Of a DNA stretch of 64,000 bases, positions 27,433 through 36,991 are shown one piece after another. The stretch is from FEN-1219 sp963810755 (GTDB lineage Bacteria > Pseudomonadota > Gammaproteobacteria > Steroidobacterales > Rariloculaceae). Positions within the stretch are counted from its first letter, which is position 1. Each line of letters opens with the position of its first letter. Where the stretch lies: positions 496,001 to 560,000 of the forward strand of contig CAWEOP010000008.1 of assembly GCA_963810755.1 (NCBI GenBank), in the 5' to 3' direction. The notes under the pieces are model-generated. The model did no database searches, was not told where the DNA came from, and worked only from the letters and a program-made list of their open reading frames with translations. Made by a program: the position numbers and the translations under genes.

Positions 27433-30144
27433 CTACGCCACGTGCTTGGCAGAGCCCGGTGACGGCTCTTTCATCGCGTCGGCGAGGAGAGCGGCGAGGG
27501 CGGAACGCACGCGATTCGCGTGCTCCGTGATCGCTGCGCTCGTTGCGTCCGCGCTGCCGGTGCGCAACGCGTTCGTGAGCCCTTTGTGATCGTCGAACAC
27601 CTCGCGGATCGTCGGCGGTGCGACGACGAGCACTCGGCGCATGAGCTCCGGTACGTCCATCGCGTTATAGACGTCGAATAACCACGGATTGCGCAGCAGG
27701 CTCAGGAAGATCCTGTGGAACGCGTCGTCGGCGCGGATGTAGCGCGCGACGTGCGCCGGCGACGCGCCGCGCACGAGGGGGGTGAAGGCGCGCAGGCGCG
27801 CGACGAGCGCATCGCGCTCCGCCTCGATCATGAGCGCTGAGCCGAGCGATTGCGTGATGCCGATCTCGAGCGCCGCGCGCGCATCGAGCGCGAGCACGAG
27901 CGCGTCGACGTCGCTCGCGAGGCTTTCCTGCTCCTTCGCGACCGCGAGCGACAGGTCCTCGACGATGCCGCCGGGGCGCAGCTCGTCGCGCAGCGTCGTC
28001 TCGTCGCCGGCAAGCGCGCGGCGTACGCCGGTGGTTGACTGCTTGCCCCACGATAGGATCGCTTTGAGCGCGCCCGCTGCGTCGCCTGCCGCCAGCGAGT
28101 CCGTCAAGTACTCGTGGAAATAGACGACGTGCTCGGCGGCCACCGGCGTGTCTTTGAGCGCCGCGGCGAACAAGTCGCGCAGGCGCAGCCGCCGGAATCC
28201 CGTCGACAGGTGCTCATTCTCCGCGAGATCGATCACGGCGGCGTGATAAGCCTCGTTCGCAGCGAAGAACGCGTTGCGGTCGAGGAACACGGCGCCGTCG
28301 CCAAGCTGGGCGAGCATGAGGCGCAGCCGCTCGTAGAGTGCCGCCGACGTCGACAGCGGTATGCGGCTACGGCTGAGGCGCAACCATGTGGCTCCGGCTT
28401 CGAGCACCGCGCGTGCTTCGACGGCCGCGCGCAGCTGCGGGTACGACACGTCGCCGATCTCCGCTTGCACGGGAATCGCGCTCGCGCGCACCGTCGCATG
28501 CAAGAGCCGGCGCATGATCTTGCCGCTCGTCGTCTTCGGCAGCTCGTCCATGATCTCGACGACGCGTGGATACTTGTACGCAGCCATGCGCTCACGAGCG
28601 AACGCGCGGATCTCGTCGGCAGTCACGGTCTGCCCGGGCTTCAGGCTGATGACGGCCTTGATGGTCTCGCCGCGGTACGGGTCCGGGATGCCGACCACTG
28701 CGCACTCGCGCACGGCAGGGTGCTGATACAACACCTCTTCGACCTCTCGCGGCCACACCTTGAAGCCCGACGCGACGATCATGTCCTTCGAGCGATCAAC
28801 GAGATAAAACCAGCCGCGCTCGTCCATGAAACCGACGTCGCCGGTCTTCAAGCCCGCGGCGCTCAGCGATTTAGAGGTCTCTTCGGGCTTCTGCCAATAG
28901 CCCGGAACGATTTGCGGGCCCGCGATCACGAACTCGCCGATCTCGCCCGGTAGCGCGTCGTGGCCCGCGTCGGTCACGACCTTTACGTACGTGTTGAACA
29001 CCGGCACGCCGACGGCCATGGCGCCCGTGTGCGGATCGATCGGGGGTATCGCGCCGAACGGCGTCATGTGAGTCGGCGACGTGGCCTCCGTGAGGCCGTA
29101 CATCGGTTGGATTCGCACGCCGGTGCGCGCATACCAATCGGTGAGCACTGTCGGCGGCGTCGGTGCGCCGCCCGTGTAGATCTTCTTGAGCGAGGAGAGA
29201 TCGTGCTTCGCCATTGCGTCGCTGTTCAGCATTGCGATGAACGCCGTGATGGCGGACACGGTGAACGTCGCGCGGTGCGCCGCAACCAGGCGGCAGGCCT
29301 CGTCGACGTCGAAACGATAGAACAGCACGAGTGGGCTCGCGGTGAGCATCGCGAGCGTCACGTGGCCGATCAAGCCCGTGACGTGGAACAGGGGCGCGAG
29401 GCCGAGGATTACATCCCTTGGCCCGAGCCCGATCCAGCGCTCGTAGACGGAGGTCGCGAACACGACGTTGCGGTGCGTGTTCATCGCGCCCTTCGGGTTG
29501 CCCGTCGTGCCCGACGTGTAGACCAGGAAGGCGACGTCGTCACCCGTGAGCTCGACGGGCTTGGGCTCTCGCCCTTGGTTTGCACGGACGAGCTCGAACA
29601 GGTCGGGCACGTTCGCATCGCGCGATCGGCTCATGCCCGAGAGCACGGCGGGCCGCGGCGCATCCGGATCCAAGAGCTCGAGCGGGGAGGTGGTGATTGT
29701 GTGCTGCACGGCCGTCGACGGCACTGCGGCTCGGCCCGCTTCCGCGTAGAGATCTTCCTGGCACAACAGCACGCGGCAACCGGAGCCCGACAGGATCTTC
29801 ACGAGCTCGCGCTCGCGCAGCATCGGATTGCACGGGACGACGACGGCGCCGCATTTCCACGCCGCGAGTATCGCGATCAGTACTTGCGGAATGTTCTGCA
29901 TCCAGACCGCGATGCGATCGCCGAATTCCACGCCACGTTCCTGCAGCGCGACGGCTAGCGAGTCCGACATGCGGTCGCATTCGTCGAACGTCAGCGCTCG
30001 ATCGAAGTAGTGCACGAGCGGCGCTGCGCCATCGCGGCGCGCCGTCGCGCGGAACATCTCGAGCGCGGTGTCGCTGCTCGGCGCGATCGTCGGGGGCACG
30101 TCGCGATAGAGCTCGAGCCAAGGGCGATGCGACGGTTCCTGCAT
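27433..30144 (-). CDS. Acyl-CoA ligase fused to two FCD ligand-binding domains
   Basis: A 903-aa fusion. Start ATG 30144 has AAGGAG 8 nt upstream. Residues 1-545 are a full AMP-forming acyl-CoA synthetase: YTSGTTGNPKG (209-219), YGLTE (349-353), YLVDRSKDMIVASG and the catalytic Lys542 in PKTTSGK. Residues about 571-712 and 733-885 each resemble the all-helical FCD domain normally attached to GntR/FadR regulators. The second copy keeps the metal set Asp806-x3-His810, His853, His875; the first has His634 and His677 but no third His. No DNA-binding domain is present. The FCD modules may sense an acyl or organic acid and control the ligase (inference). It lies between two phasin-like genes in a PHA locus. 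Confidence 0.88.
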   Translation of the reverse strand: MQEPSHRPWLELYRDVPPTIAPSSDTALEMFRATARRDGAAPLVHYFDRALTFDECDRMSDSLAVALQERGVEFGDRIAVWMQNIPQVLIAILAAWKCGAVVVPCNPMLRERELVKILSGSGCRVLLCQEDLYAEAGRAAVPSTAVQHTITTSPLELLDPDAPRPAVLSGMSRSRDANVPDLFELVRANQGREPKPVELTGDDVAFLVYTSGTTGNPKGAMNTHRNVVFATSVYERWIGLGPRDVILGLAPLFHVTGLIGHVTLAMLTASPLVLFYRFDVDEACRLVAAHRATFTVSAITAFIAMLNSDAMAKHDLSSLKKIYTGGAPTPPTVLTDWYARTGVRIQPMYGLTEATSPTHMTPFGAIPPIDPHTGAMAVGVPVFNTYVKVVTDAGHDALPGEIGEFVIAGPQIVPGYWQKPEETSKSLSAAGLKTGDVGFMDERGWFYLVDRSKDMIVASGFKVWPREVEEVLYQHPAVRECAVVGIPDPYRGETIKAVISLKPGQTVTADEIRAFARERMAAYKYPRVVEIMDELPKTTSGKIMRRLLHATVRASAIPVQAEIGDVSYPQLRAAVEARAVLEAGATWLRLSRSRIPLSTSAALYERLRLMLAQLGDGAVFLDRNAFFAANEAYHAAVIDLAENEHLSTGFRRLRLRDLFAAALKDTPVAAEHVVYFHEYLTDSLAAGDAAGALKAILSWGKQSTTGVRRALAGDETTLRDELRPGGIVEDLSLAVAKEQESLASDVDALVLALDARAALEIGITQSLGSALMIEAERDALVARLRAFTPLVRGASPAHVARYIRADDAFHRIFLSLLRNPWLFDVYNAMDVPELMRRVLVVAPPTIREVFDDHKGLTNALRTGSADATSAAITEHANRVRSALAALLADAMKEPSPGSAKHVA

Positions 30145-30202
30145 GGAAAGCTCCTTAAGTCCGCGCACGAGGGCCGGCCGGACGCACGTGACGCCGTTCG
30201 CG

Positions 30203-30481
30203 TCAGCCCTTCTTCGCAGGCTTGCCGATCGCCTTGCCTAGCTCTTCCATGAACCGGCTTTGGTCGGCGAGGAGCTTGGCGGCGAACGCGTACGATGCTT
30301 CCGCGACCTCAGTGGGGCTCGGCAGCGTGTCGAGCGCGGGTGGTTTCGGCCAAGCCGGCGGCGGCGCGCCTTTCGTTACGTTCTCGCGCCACGCTTTGAC
30401 CGCGGCGAGGAACGCGTCCTGCTGGGCGCGTAACATTTCGCGCGCCTGGCTCTGGAAGTCTTTGGTCTTGTCGCTCGACAT
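30203..30481 (-). CDS. Phasin-like small protein, second copy
   Basis: A 92-aa protein. Amphipathic helix FQSQAREMLRAQQDAFLAAVKAWRE, a Pro-rich centre (GAPPPAWPKPPALDTLPSP), then EVAEASYAFAAKLLADQSRFMEELGKAIG, which parallels the segment VAEANFAFAQKLL of the phasin-like protein at 26973. Likely a PHA granule coat protein. It is 58 bp upstream of the ligase fusion and probably on the same transcript. Confidence 0.72.
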   Translation of the reverse strand: MSSDKTKDFQSQAREMLRAQQDAFLAAVKAWRENVTKGAPPPAWPKPPALDTLPSPTEVAEASYAFAAKLLADQSRFMEELGKAIGKPAKKG

Positions 30482-30580
30482 CGTCGCTCCCCCCTTCGAT
30501 CTTCTAAGGAGGCCCGAGCCCGTGCGAGCCGCGAGCCTACCCGGGAGGGTGGCGCAGTGTGGCCGTCGGTGTCAACGCGC

Positions 30581-30931
30581 TTACGGCTCGGCGACGAACG
30601 ACTTATAGATGCGCAGTAGCGCTTCCTTCTGAGCCGCGTCGAGCTTCGGATCGAGTTGGATCGCTTGCTCGACGCTCGGCGTCGCCGGGCTCTCGTCCTC
30701 ATCGCCGAAGCCGAGCATCGTGTAGAGCTGCTTCGGCTCGAGCCCGAACGCCTGAGCGAGCGCTTTGACGACTTGCGGCGACGGTCGGTAGTTGCCGCGC
30801 TCGATTTGGCTGAGATAAGAGTCCGATACGCCCGACATTCGCGCCAGGTTGCGCTGCGACACCTGCGCGAGCCGGCGCTGCGCGCGGACGAATTCGCCGA
30901 ACGCGGCGAGCTGATCTTCGTCTTGTTGCAT
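30581..30931 (-). CDS. XRE-family helix-turn-helix regulator
   Basis: A 116-aa protein with a classic Xre HTH: RRLAQVSQRNLARMSGVSDSYLSQIERG at about 18-45, then PSPQVVKALAQAFGLEPKQLY. The C-terminal part is acidic, ending in a helical segment LDAAQKEALLRIYKSFVA. It sits at the head of the minus-strand PHA genes, so it is a candidate regulator of them; this is inference from position. Confidence 0.85.
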   Translation of the reverse strand: MQQDEDQLAAFGEFVRAQRRLAQVSQRNLARMSGVSDSYLSQIERGNYRPSPQVVKALAQAFGLEPKQLYTMLGFGDEDESPATPSVEQAIQLDPKLDAAQKEALLRIYKSFVAEP

Positions 30932-31124
30932 GGGTGCGTTGTCCGGGCAAGCTCGCGTCGCCGTTTCGACACGAACGTTCGGCCGATTATGAGCCTGAGC
31001 CGTGCGTCGTCAAGCGGCGGCCCGAGCGCGGTCCGCGAGTTTCGCTAACGGCTGCAAACGATTTCGGGCAAGATGAAACACGCGTGAGTGTGGTCGCTGT
31101 GCTGCTTCGATCGAGGGGAGAGTT

Positions 31125-32480
31125 GTGGCAACCGAGAGAAAAATACTCAAGAACGGCTGTGTCCTCACGATGGATCGGAAGATCGGCAACTTCCGGCGCG
31201 CCGACGTCTTGATCGACGGCACGAAGATCGTCGCGGTCGGTCCCGACCTGCAAGTCGGCGAGGCCGAGGTCATCGACGCTTCGGCGATGATCGTAATGCC
31301 GGGATTCATCGACACTCACCGCCACATCTGGGAAGGCATCCTGCGCAACATCGCCGCGGATGCGCTGCTCGACGAATACTTCACCGACATCTTGGGCGTG
31401 CTCGCACCTGCCTACCGTCCGCAGGACGGCTACGCTGGCAACCTCGTGAGCGCGCTCGGCGCGATCGAAGCGGGCATCACGACGCTGCTCGATTGGTCCC
31501 ACATCCAGAACACGCCCGAGCACACCGACGCGGTGATCAGCGCCGTGCACGAGAGCGGCATCCGCTGCGTGTTCGCGTACGGAACGCCGAATCTCGACTT
31601 GGCCGCGTGGTGGCACGACAGCAAGCTCAAGCATCCGCACGATGTGCGGCGTGTCGCGAAGCAGTATTTTTCTTCGCGCGATCAGCTCGTGACGCTCGCG
31701 CTCGCGCCGCGCGGGCCGGAGTTCACGACGTTCGAGGTCGCAGAGCACGACTGGGCGCTCGCGCGCGAGGTCGGCGTGCGGATCAGCGTGCACGTCGGCG
31801 TCGGTATGGCGGGCAAGCTCGGCAAGCTCGGCGAGATGGGCAAGGCGCACCTGCTCGGGCACGACACCACTTACATCCACTGCTGCACGCTGTCCGACGA
31901 CGAGCTCAAGATGATCCGCGATACGGGCGGCACCGTGTCGATCGCGTGCCCGATCGAGATGCAGATGGGTCACGGCGCGCCGCCGATCCAGCGCTGCCTC
32001 GACCTCGGCATCCGGCCGAGCTTGAGCGTCGACGTCGAGACGACGATGTGCGGCGATCTATTCGCGCAGATGCGCTCGGTCGTAACGGTGCAGCGCGCCG
32101 GCATCAACGAGCGGCGCCTGGCCGGCGAGGAGAACCTCCCGCCGGTGCTGACGAGCCAAGACGTGCTCGAGTTCGCGACGATCGAAGGCGCGATCGCGAA
32201 CGGCCTCGACCACAAGGTCGGCTCGCTGCGGCCCGGCAAGGAAGCCGACATCATCATGCTCGCGACCGACCGCGTGAACGTGATGCCGATCAACGATCCC
32301 GTGGGCGTCGTGGTGCGCGGCATGGATGCGTCGAACGTCGACTCGGTGTTCATCGCGGGCAAGGCCAAGAAACGCGGCGGCAAGCTGCTCGACGTGGACC
32401 TCGCGCGCGTGAAGAAGCTCGTGTACGAGTCGCGCGATTACGTCGTCCAGAAATCGGGCTTCAAGCTGCCGGCGATCTGA
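31125..32480 (+). CDS. Amidohydrolase (ATZ/TRZ, guanine deaminase-like)
   Basis: A 451-aa enzyme from GTG 31125 behind GAGGGGAGAG. Metal-binding residues: DTHRHIWEG (HxH, about 63-65), ISVHVGVG, YIHCCTLSDDE and VDVETT. The N- and C-terminal strands (DVLIDGTKIVAVG; GSLRPGKEADIIML) form the composite domain typical of cytosine, guanine and chlorotriazine deaminases. Substrate unknown. It is followed by an exported cytochrome 70 bp later, perhaps in a degradation pathway. Confidence 0.87.
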   Translation: MATERKILKNGCVLTMDRKIGNFRRADVLIDGTKIVAVGPDLQVGEAEVIDASAMIVMPGFIDTHRHIWEGILRNIAADALLDEYFTDILGVLAPAYRPQDGYAGNLVSALGAIEAGITTLLDWSHIQNTPEHTDAVISAVHESGIRCVFAYGTPNLDLAAWWHDSKLKHPHDVRRVAKQYFSSRDQLVTLALAPRGPEFTTFEVAEHDWALAREVGVRISVHVGVGMAGKLGKLGEMGKAHLLGHDTTYIHCCTLSDDELKMIRDTGGTVSIACPIEMQMGHGAPPIQRCLDLGIRPSLSVDVETTMCGDLFAQMRSVVTVQRAGINERRLAGEENLPPVLTSQDVLEFATIEGAIANGLDHKVGSLRPGKEADIIMLATDRVNVMPINDPVGVVVRGMDASNVDSVFIAGKAKKRGGKLLDVDLARVKKLVYESRDYVVQKSGFKLPAI

Positions 32481-32553
32481 GCGGTTCGGCTTGCGCTCGT
32501 TCGCGCGCCGGGTCCAGAATCGGCGTGCCTCGGGGGACGTTCGGAATCCAACC

Positions 32554-33585
32554 ATGAAAACAACGAAGGGTTCGTGGGTTTCTTTGCTCGCAGTGCTCGC
32601 CGGAGCCGTTCCGGTGTCGAGCTACTCGCAGTCGACTTCGCCGCAGGCGCCGGCGGCGGCCGCCGCTTCGCCGCAGATCGCGAAAGACCTCGCGTGGGCG
32701 TATGCGATTACGCCGGGGCCCGCGCCCGCGGCGGCCGTCGACGACGGCACGAAGCTCACGCTGCCGGGCAGCGACAAGACGTTCACGCTCGACCAGGTTC
32801 GCAACCGCATGGGGCCCGCGGATTGGTTCCCGGGCGACCACCCGAGCATGCCGCCGGTCGTCGCGAAGGGCCGCGAGGCCGCGGGCATCTGGGCGTGCGG
32901 TCTCTGCCACTACCCGAACGGTAAGGGCCGTCCCGAGAACGCGGGTGTCGCGGGCCTGAACAAAGAGTACTTCGTCCAACAGCTCTACGACTTCAAGCAC
33001 GGTGTGCGGCTGAGCGCGGAGCCGCTGAAGCCGAACACGCCGATCATGGCGGGTTTCGCGGTCGCGATGACGGACGAAGAGATTGAGCAGTCGGCGGAGT
33101 ACTTCTCGTCGATCAAGTGGACGCCGTGGATCGAGGTCGTCGAGGCTGCCACGGTTCCGAAGACACGGCCGGCGGGCGGCATGTGGCTCAGGCTCGAGGG
33201 CGCCGAGGCCGGCATGGAGCCGATCGGCAATCGGATCATCGAGACACCGAAGAACACCGAATACACCGAGAAGCTGCGCAATCCGCGCTCGGGCTTCACG
33301 GCGTATGTGCCGCCGGGCTCGATCAAGAAGGGCGAAGCGCTCGCGAACGGCAGCAAGACGACGAAGTGCGGCGTGTGCCACGGCGAGAGTCTCGATGGGC
33401 TCGCGGTGGTGCCGACGCTGCGCGGGCGCAGCCCGAGCTACCTCGCGCGGCAGCTGGCGGACTTCAAGCAGGGCACGCGGCACGGGCTCTGGTCGCCGTT
33501 GATGGCGCCGGTCGTCGCGAGCCTCACGCCGGACGACATCTTGAACCTGTCGGCGTACCTCTCGTCGCTGCCGCCGGCGAAGTGA
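32554..33585 (+). CDS. Periplasmic diheme cytochrome c
   Basis: A 343-aa protein from ATG 32554 with signal peptide (SLLAVLAGAVPVSSYSQ). Two CxxCH motifs are visible: CGLCH (about residue 112) and CGVCH (about 272). Each half has the layout of a class I cytochrome domain, FVQQLYDFKHGVR and LARQLADFKQGTRHG being a duplicated motif. Likely electron carrier to an oxidase or from a periplasmic dehydrogenase. Confidence 0.85.
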   Translation: MKTTKGSWVSLLAVLAGAVPVSSYSQSTSPQAPAAAAASPQIAKDLAWAYAITPGPAPAAAVDDGTKLTLPGSDKTFTLDQVRNRMGPADWFPGDHPSMPPVVAKGREAAGIWACGLCHYPNGKGRPENAGVAGLNKEYFVQQLYDFKHGVRLSAEPLKPNTPIMAGFAVAMTDEEIEQSAEYFSSIKWTPWIEVVEAATVPKTRPAGGMWLRLEGAEAGMEPIGNRIIETPKNTEYTEKLRNPRSGFTAYVPPGSIKKGEALANGSKTTKCGVCHGESLDGLAVVPTLRGRSPSYLARQLADFKQGTRHGLWSPLMAPVVASLTPDDILNLSAYLSSLPPAK

Positions 33586-33658
33586 CTCGCGCTTAACACG
33601 GCTCGACACCCACCGGTTGCAGCGGGCTTCAAGGGTGGCATTCGCAGAGGTGAAACCG

Positions 33659-34680
33659 ATGTCCCACGGAAACGTGGCTGTCTGCCGGCGTCTGCCTTGT
33701 CTGCGTGGCGGCGACCGCGCACGCGCATCACAGCCGAGCGCTCTACGACATGACGACGGAGGTCGTCTTCGACGGAACCGTTGCGAAGCTCGAGTGGCGA
33801 AACCCGCATATTTCCATGACGGTGGAGACCAAGGGCGCAGACGGCGCGACGCTGCTTCATGAGATCGAGGTGATGTCGGTTTCCGAGGCGAGAGCAATGG
33901 GGCTTCGCCAAGATGCCATCGCGAAAGGCTCGCACGTCGTGGTCCGTGCACACCCTGGTCGAAGCGGTCCGGCGGCCAGAGCTGTCGGTCTGGACGTCAG
34001 AACGAGCGATGGTGCGCTGCTACCGCTCAATACGGACGCAGGCTTCCAAGTCGCCCCGTCGAGCGTCGTCGAGGCGCAAGGACTCGCCGGCCGTTGGGCG
34101 CCGGCGCTCACGGATTTCCAAACGGCGTTCGGCACCGCACGCAACTGGCCCTTCACCGCCGCAGGACGCGCGAGCTTGGCCACGGCGTTCACCGAGCCGA
34201 GCGCCGTGCTTGGGATTTGCGCGGACTATCCGCCGCCAGTGCTCTCGTTTTTCCCGGACCTCCGCGAAATAGAGATCGCCGACTCGAGCGTCGTGATGCG
34301 CTTCGAGGCGCAAGGCCAGAACCTTGCGCGAGTCGTTCACCTCGATCAGACGTCGCATCCGGCCGATGTCGCGCCGTCGTTGGCGGGACATTCGATCGGG
34401 CGGTGGGAAGGGCAGACGTTGATCGTCGACACCGTCGCGTTCGAGCCGCACGCCGTAGGCGTCATGATCGGCGTGCCCTCGGGTCCGAATAAACACCTCG
34501 TGGAGCGGTTCACGCTCGCGGAAGACCGGCGCCACCTCCGCTACGACGTGACGCTCGAAGATCCCGCGGCGCTGACTGCACCGGCCTCGCTGCAGTGTCC
34601 AGTGGGAATACCGGCCCGACCTGGCGCCTTCGGGCGTAGCGTGCGACCCCGAGGCAGCGCGCAAGGTTCTCCAACGCTAA
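33659..34680 (+). pseudogene. Two-domain AHHS/WEGDTLVV protein with two frameshifts
   Basis: The gene starts at ATG 33659 (MSHG). An extra base at about 33670 (AAA for AA) separates it from a signal peptide read in the next frame (TWLSAGVCLVCVAATAHAHHSRAL). The middle has RNPHISM and HPGRSG, then GRWEGQTLIVDTV and ERFTLAEDRR. A second extra base at about 34597 moves the frame; the true C-terminus QWEYRPDLAPSGVACDPEAA then ends at 34680, matching the paralogue at 1883. Two lesions in 1 kb suggest pseudogene or errors. Repaired length about 340 aa. Confidence 0.82.
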
Positions 34681-34787
34681 GAATCACGATGGCATCGTTC
34701 CATGCGAGATCTCGCCTACCAGTTCGGATAACTTGCGGCTAGGCTAACGGCGACAAAGACAGCCGCGTAGAGCACGGGGGACGATCC

Positions 34788-36029
34788 ATGAAGCGCAAGT
34801 ACACCGCAGTCGCATTCGTCATCGCGACCTTGGTCGCGGGATTCATCGGGGCAGCCAATGCGCAACCATCGATCGCGCGAATCGACGATGCGCTGCGCGC
34901 CGCCGTGGAGCATGGCGACGTGCCCGGCGTCGTCGCGCTGGTCGCCAATCACGAGGGCGTCCTGTATCGCGGCGCCTTCGGAGTCGCCGACGTCACGAGC
35001 AAACGGCCGATGGCCGTCGACTCGATGTTCCGCATCGCTTCGATGACCAAGGCGGTCACCTCGCTCGCGCTCATGCAGCTCGTCGAGCAAGGCAAGCTTG
35101 GTCTCGAGGATCCGGTCGACAAGTATCTACCCGAGATGAAGCAGCTGCCGGTGTTCGAATCGTTCGACGCCGCCACCGGCGAATACCGGCTTCGGCCGTC
35201 GACGCGGCCGATGACGGTGCGGCACGTTCTCACCCACACCTCGGGGCTCGGTTATCCGTTCACGAGCGCGACCTTGCGCGACTTCAAGCCGCGTCCCGGC
35301 GAGACCTACGCGGACGGCCCGCTGCTCTTCGAGCCGGGCGAGCGCTGGCACTACGGCACCAGCACGGACATCGTCGGGCGGCTCGTCGAGAAGATCTCCG
35401 GGGAGAAGCTCGAGGACTATTTCCTGCGCCACATCCTCGGGCCGCTGAAGATGACCGACACGTCCTACAACATCCCGGAGGCGAAGGCGGCGCGCGTCGT
35501 CGCCGCGCAGCAGCGCGACGGCGAGCGGATGGACGGCAAGATCGTCCTGCAGTCGCCGCAGCCGGCGCTCACCGTTCCGATGCCCATCGGCGGCGGCGGA
35601 TTGACCTCGACGGCGGACGACTATGGGCGCTTCGTGCGCATGCTGCTCAATGACGGCACGCTCGACGGTGTGCGCGTGCTCAAGCCGGACACCGTGGCGT
35701 CGATGGGGCGGAACGCCATCGGCACAGTGTCGGTGCCCGCGCTGAAGGCCGCGCTGCCGCGCAGCGCCGACTTCACGTTCATCGCCGACGGCCGAGACAA
35801 GTGGGGGCTCGGCTTCCTCATCACCGTCGATCAGGTGCCCGGCAAACGGTCTGCCGGGAGCTTGAGCTGGGGCGGCATCAACAACACGTACTACTGGATC
35901 GATCCGACCCGCGGCATTGCTGGCGTGATCATGATGCAGTATCTGCCGTTCGCCGACGCCAAGGCGCTCGCGGTCTACGATGCGTTCGAGCGTGCGGTGT
36001 ACCAGACCATCGACGCGTCGCAGCACTGA
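34788..36029 (+). CDS. Beta-lactamase-fold serine hydrolase (class C type)
   Basis: A 413-aa exported protein (signal peptide ending GAANAQ). The catalytic SxxK is SMTK at about 84, followed by HTSGLGYPF; HYGTSTDIVG occupies the place of the YxN motif, and the final WGGINNTYYWID the place of the KTG-type strand. This group includes esterases and D-aminopeptidases as well as AmpC; resistance cannot be inferred. It stands alone, with the broken AHHS gene upstream. Confidence 0.87.
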   Translation: MKRKYTAVAFVIATLVAGFIGAANAQPSIARIDDALRAAVEHGDVPGVVALVANHEGVLYRGAFGVADVTSKRPMAVDSMFRIASMTKAVTSLALMQLVEQGKLGLEDPVDKYLPEMKQLPVFESFDAATGEYRLRPSTRPMTVRHVLTHTSGLGYPFTSATLRDFKPRPGETYADGPLLFEPGERWHYGTSTDIVGRLVEKISGEKLEDYFLRHILGPLKMTDTSYNIPEAKAARVVAAQQRDGERMDGKIVLQSPQPALTVPMPIGGGGLTSTADDYGRFVRMLLNDGTLDGVRVLKPDTVASMGRNAIGTVSVPALKAALPRSADFTFIADGRDKWGLGFLITVDQVPGKRSAGSLSWGGINNTYYWIDPTRGIAGVIMMQYLPFADAKALAVYDAFERAVYQTIDASQH

Positions 36030-36065
36030 CGAGCTCGCCGAAGACGCCGAGCTCGGGGCGAACGG

Positions 36066-36896
36066 TCAATCGATGCGAAACGAGCCGCGGCCGTCGACGC
36101 CGAGCTCGCGCGCGAGCCACGGTAGCGCGTCGGCCAGCTCCTCGCCGAGCTTCCATGGCGGGTTCACGACGAGCATGCCGCTACCCGTGAGACCGCGCGC
36201 GGATCCGTCGGGCGATACGCAGAGCTCGTAGAGCGCTAACCGCTCGACGCCGGTCGCGCGCACGGCTCGCTCGAGCCGCTGTACCCAACGCCGCTCGAGC
36301 ACGGGGTACCAGATTACGTACGTGCCGGTGGCGAACCGCCGGTGCGCTTTGACGAGCGCCTCGAGCACGTCGCTGTGCTCGTCCCTCAACTCGTACGACG
36401 GATCGATCAGCACGACGCCGCGTCGTTCGGGCGGCGGGACGAGGCCGATGCAGCCTTCGAGGCCGTTCTGGCGAAGCACCGTGACGCGCCGATCCGCGCC
36501 GAGCTTCTGCTCGAGCATGCGGTGCTCCGTGGGGTGCAGCTCGAACAGGTACAGGCTGTCGACCGGCCGCAAGACCTCGCGCGCGAACCACGGCGAGCCC
36601 GGATAGCGGACGAGCTTGTCCGTGCCGTCGCCATAGCGGCGCGCGAGCTCGAGCCAGCGCGCGACTGCCGGCGGTGCGTCGGTCGCGTTCCAAATCCGAC
36701 CGATGCCGCCGCGGTACTCGCGATTCTTCTGGGCCGCGGACGAGCGCAGGTCGTAGCCGCCGGCACCCGCGTGCGTATCGATGAAGCGCAGCGGCTTGTC
36801 CTTGGCCGCGAGCTGGGCGAGCAGAGCAACGAGCACGACGTGCTTCAGAACGTCGGCGTGATTGCCCGCGTGGTAACCGTGTAGGTAGCTCAGCAT
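36066..36896 (-). CDS. rlmJ: 23S rRNA adenine(2030)-N6 methyltransferase RlmJ
   Basis: A 276-aa protein starting MLSYLHGYHAGNHADVLKH, the diagnostic RlmJ N-terminus. The SAM-binding loop is IDTHAGAGGY, and the catalytic motif is DPSYE (DPPY type, with Ser at position 3). RlmJ methylates A2030 of 23S rRNA. It is divergent from prpD. Confidence 0.95.
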   Translation of the reverse strand: MLSYLHGYHAGNHADVLKHVVLVALLAQLAAKDKPLRFIDTHAGAGGYDLRSSAAQKNREYRGGIGRIWNATDAPPAVARWLELARRYGDGTDKLVRYPGSPWFAREVLRPVDSLYLFELHPTEHRMLEQKLGADRRVTVLRQNGLEGCIGLVPPPERRGVVLIDPSYELRDEHSDVLEALVKAHRRFATGTYVIWYPVLERRWVQRLERAVRATGVERLALYELCVSPDGSARGLTGSGMLVVNPPWKLGEELADALPWLARELGVDGRGSFRID

Positions 36897-36991
36897 GAAG
36901 TCGTCCGTGGCGTGCTCGGCGCCCGCTCGAGGGCACCGCGCGGCTCGGCATCCTTATATACTGCGCCGCACGCACACGTCTGCAACTTAGC

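Noticed and set aside
34788..36029. AmpC beta-lactamase resistance gene
   Set aside because: The fold is shared with esterases and peptidases, and the YxN motif reads HYGTS; resistance cannot be claimed.
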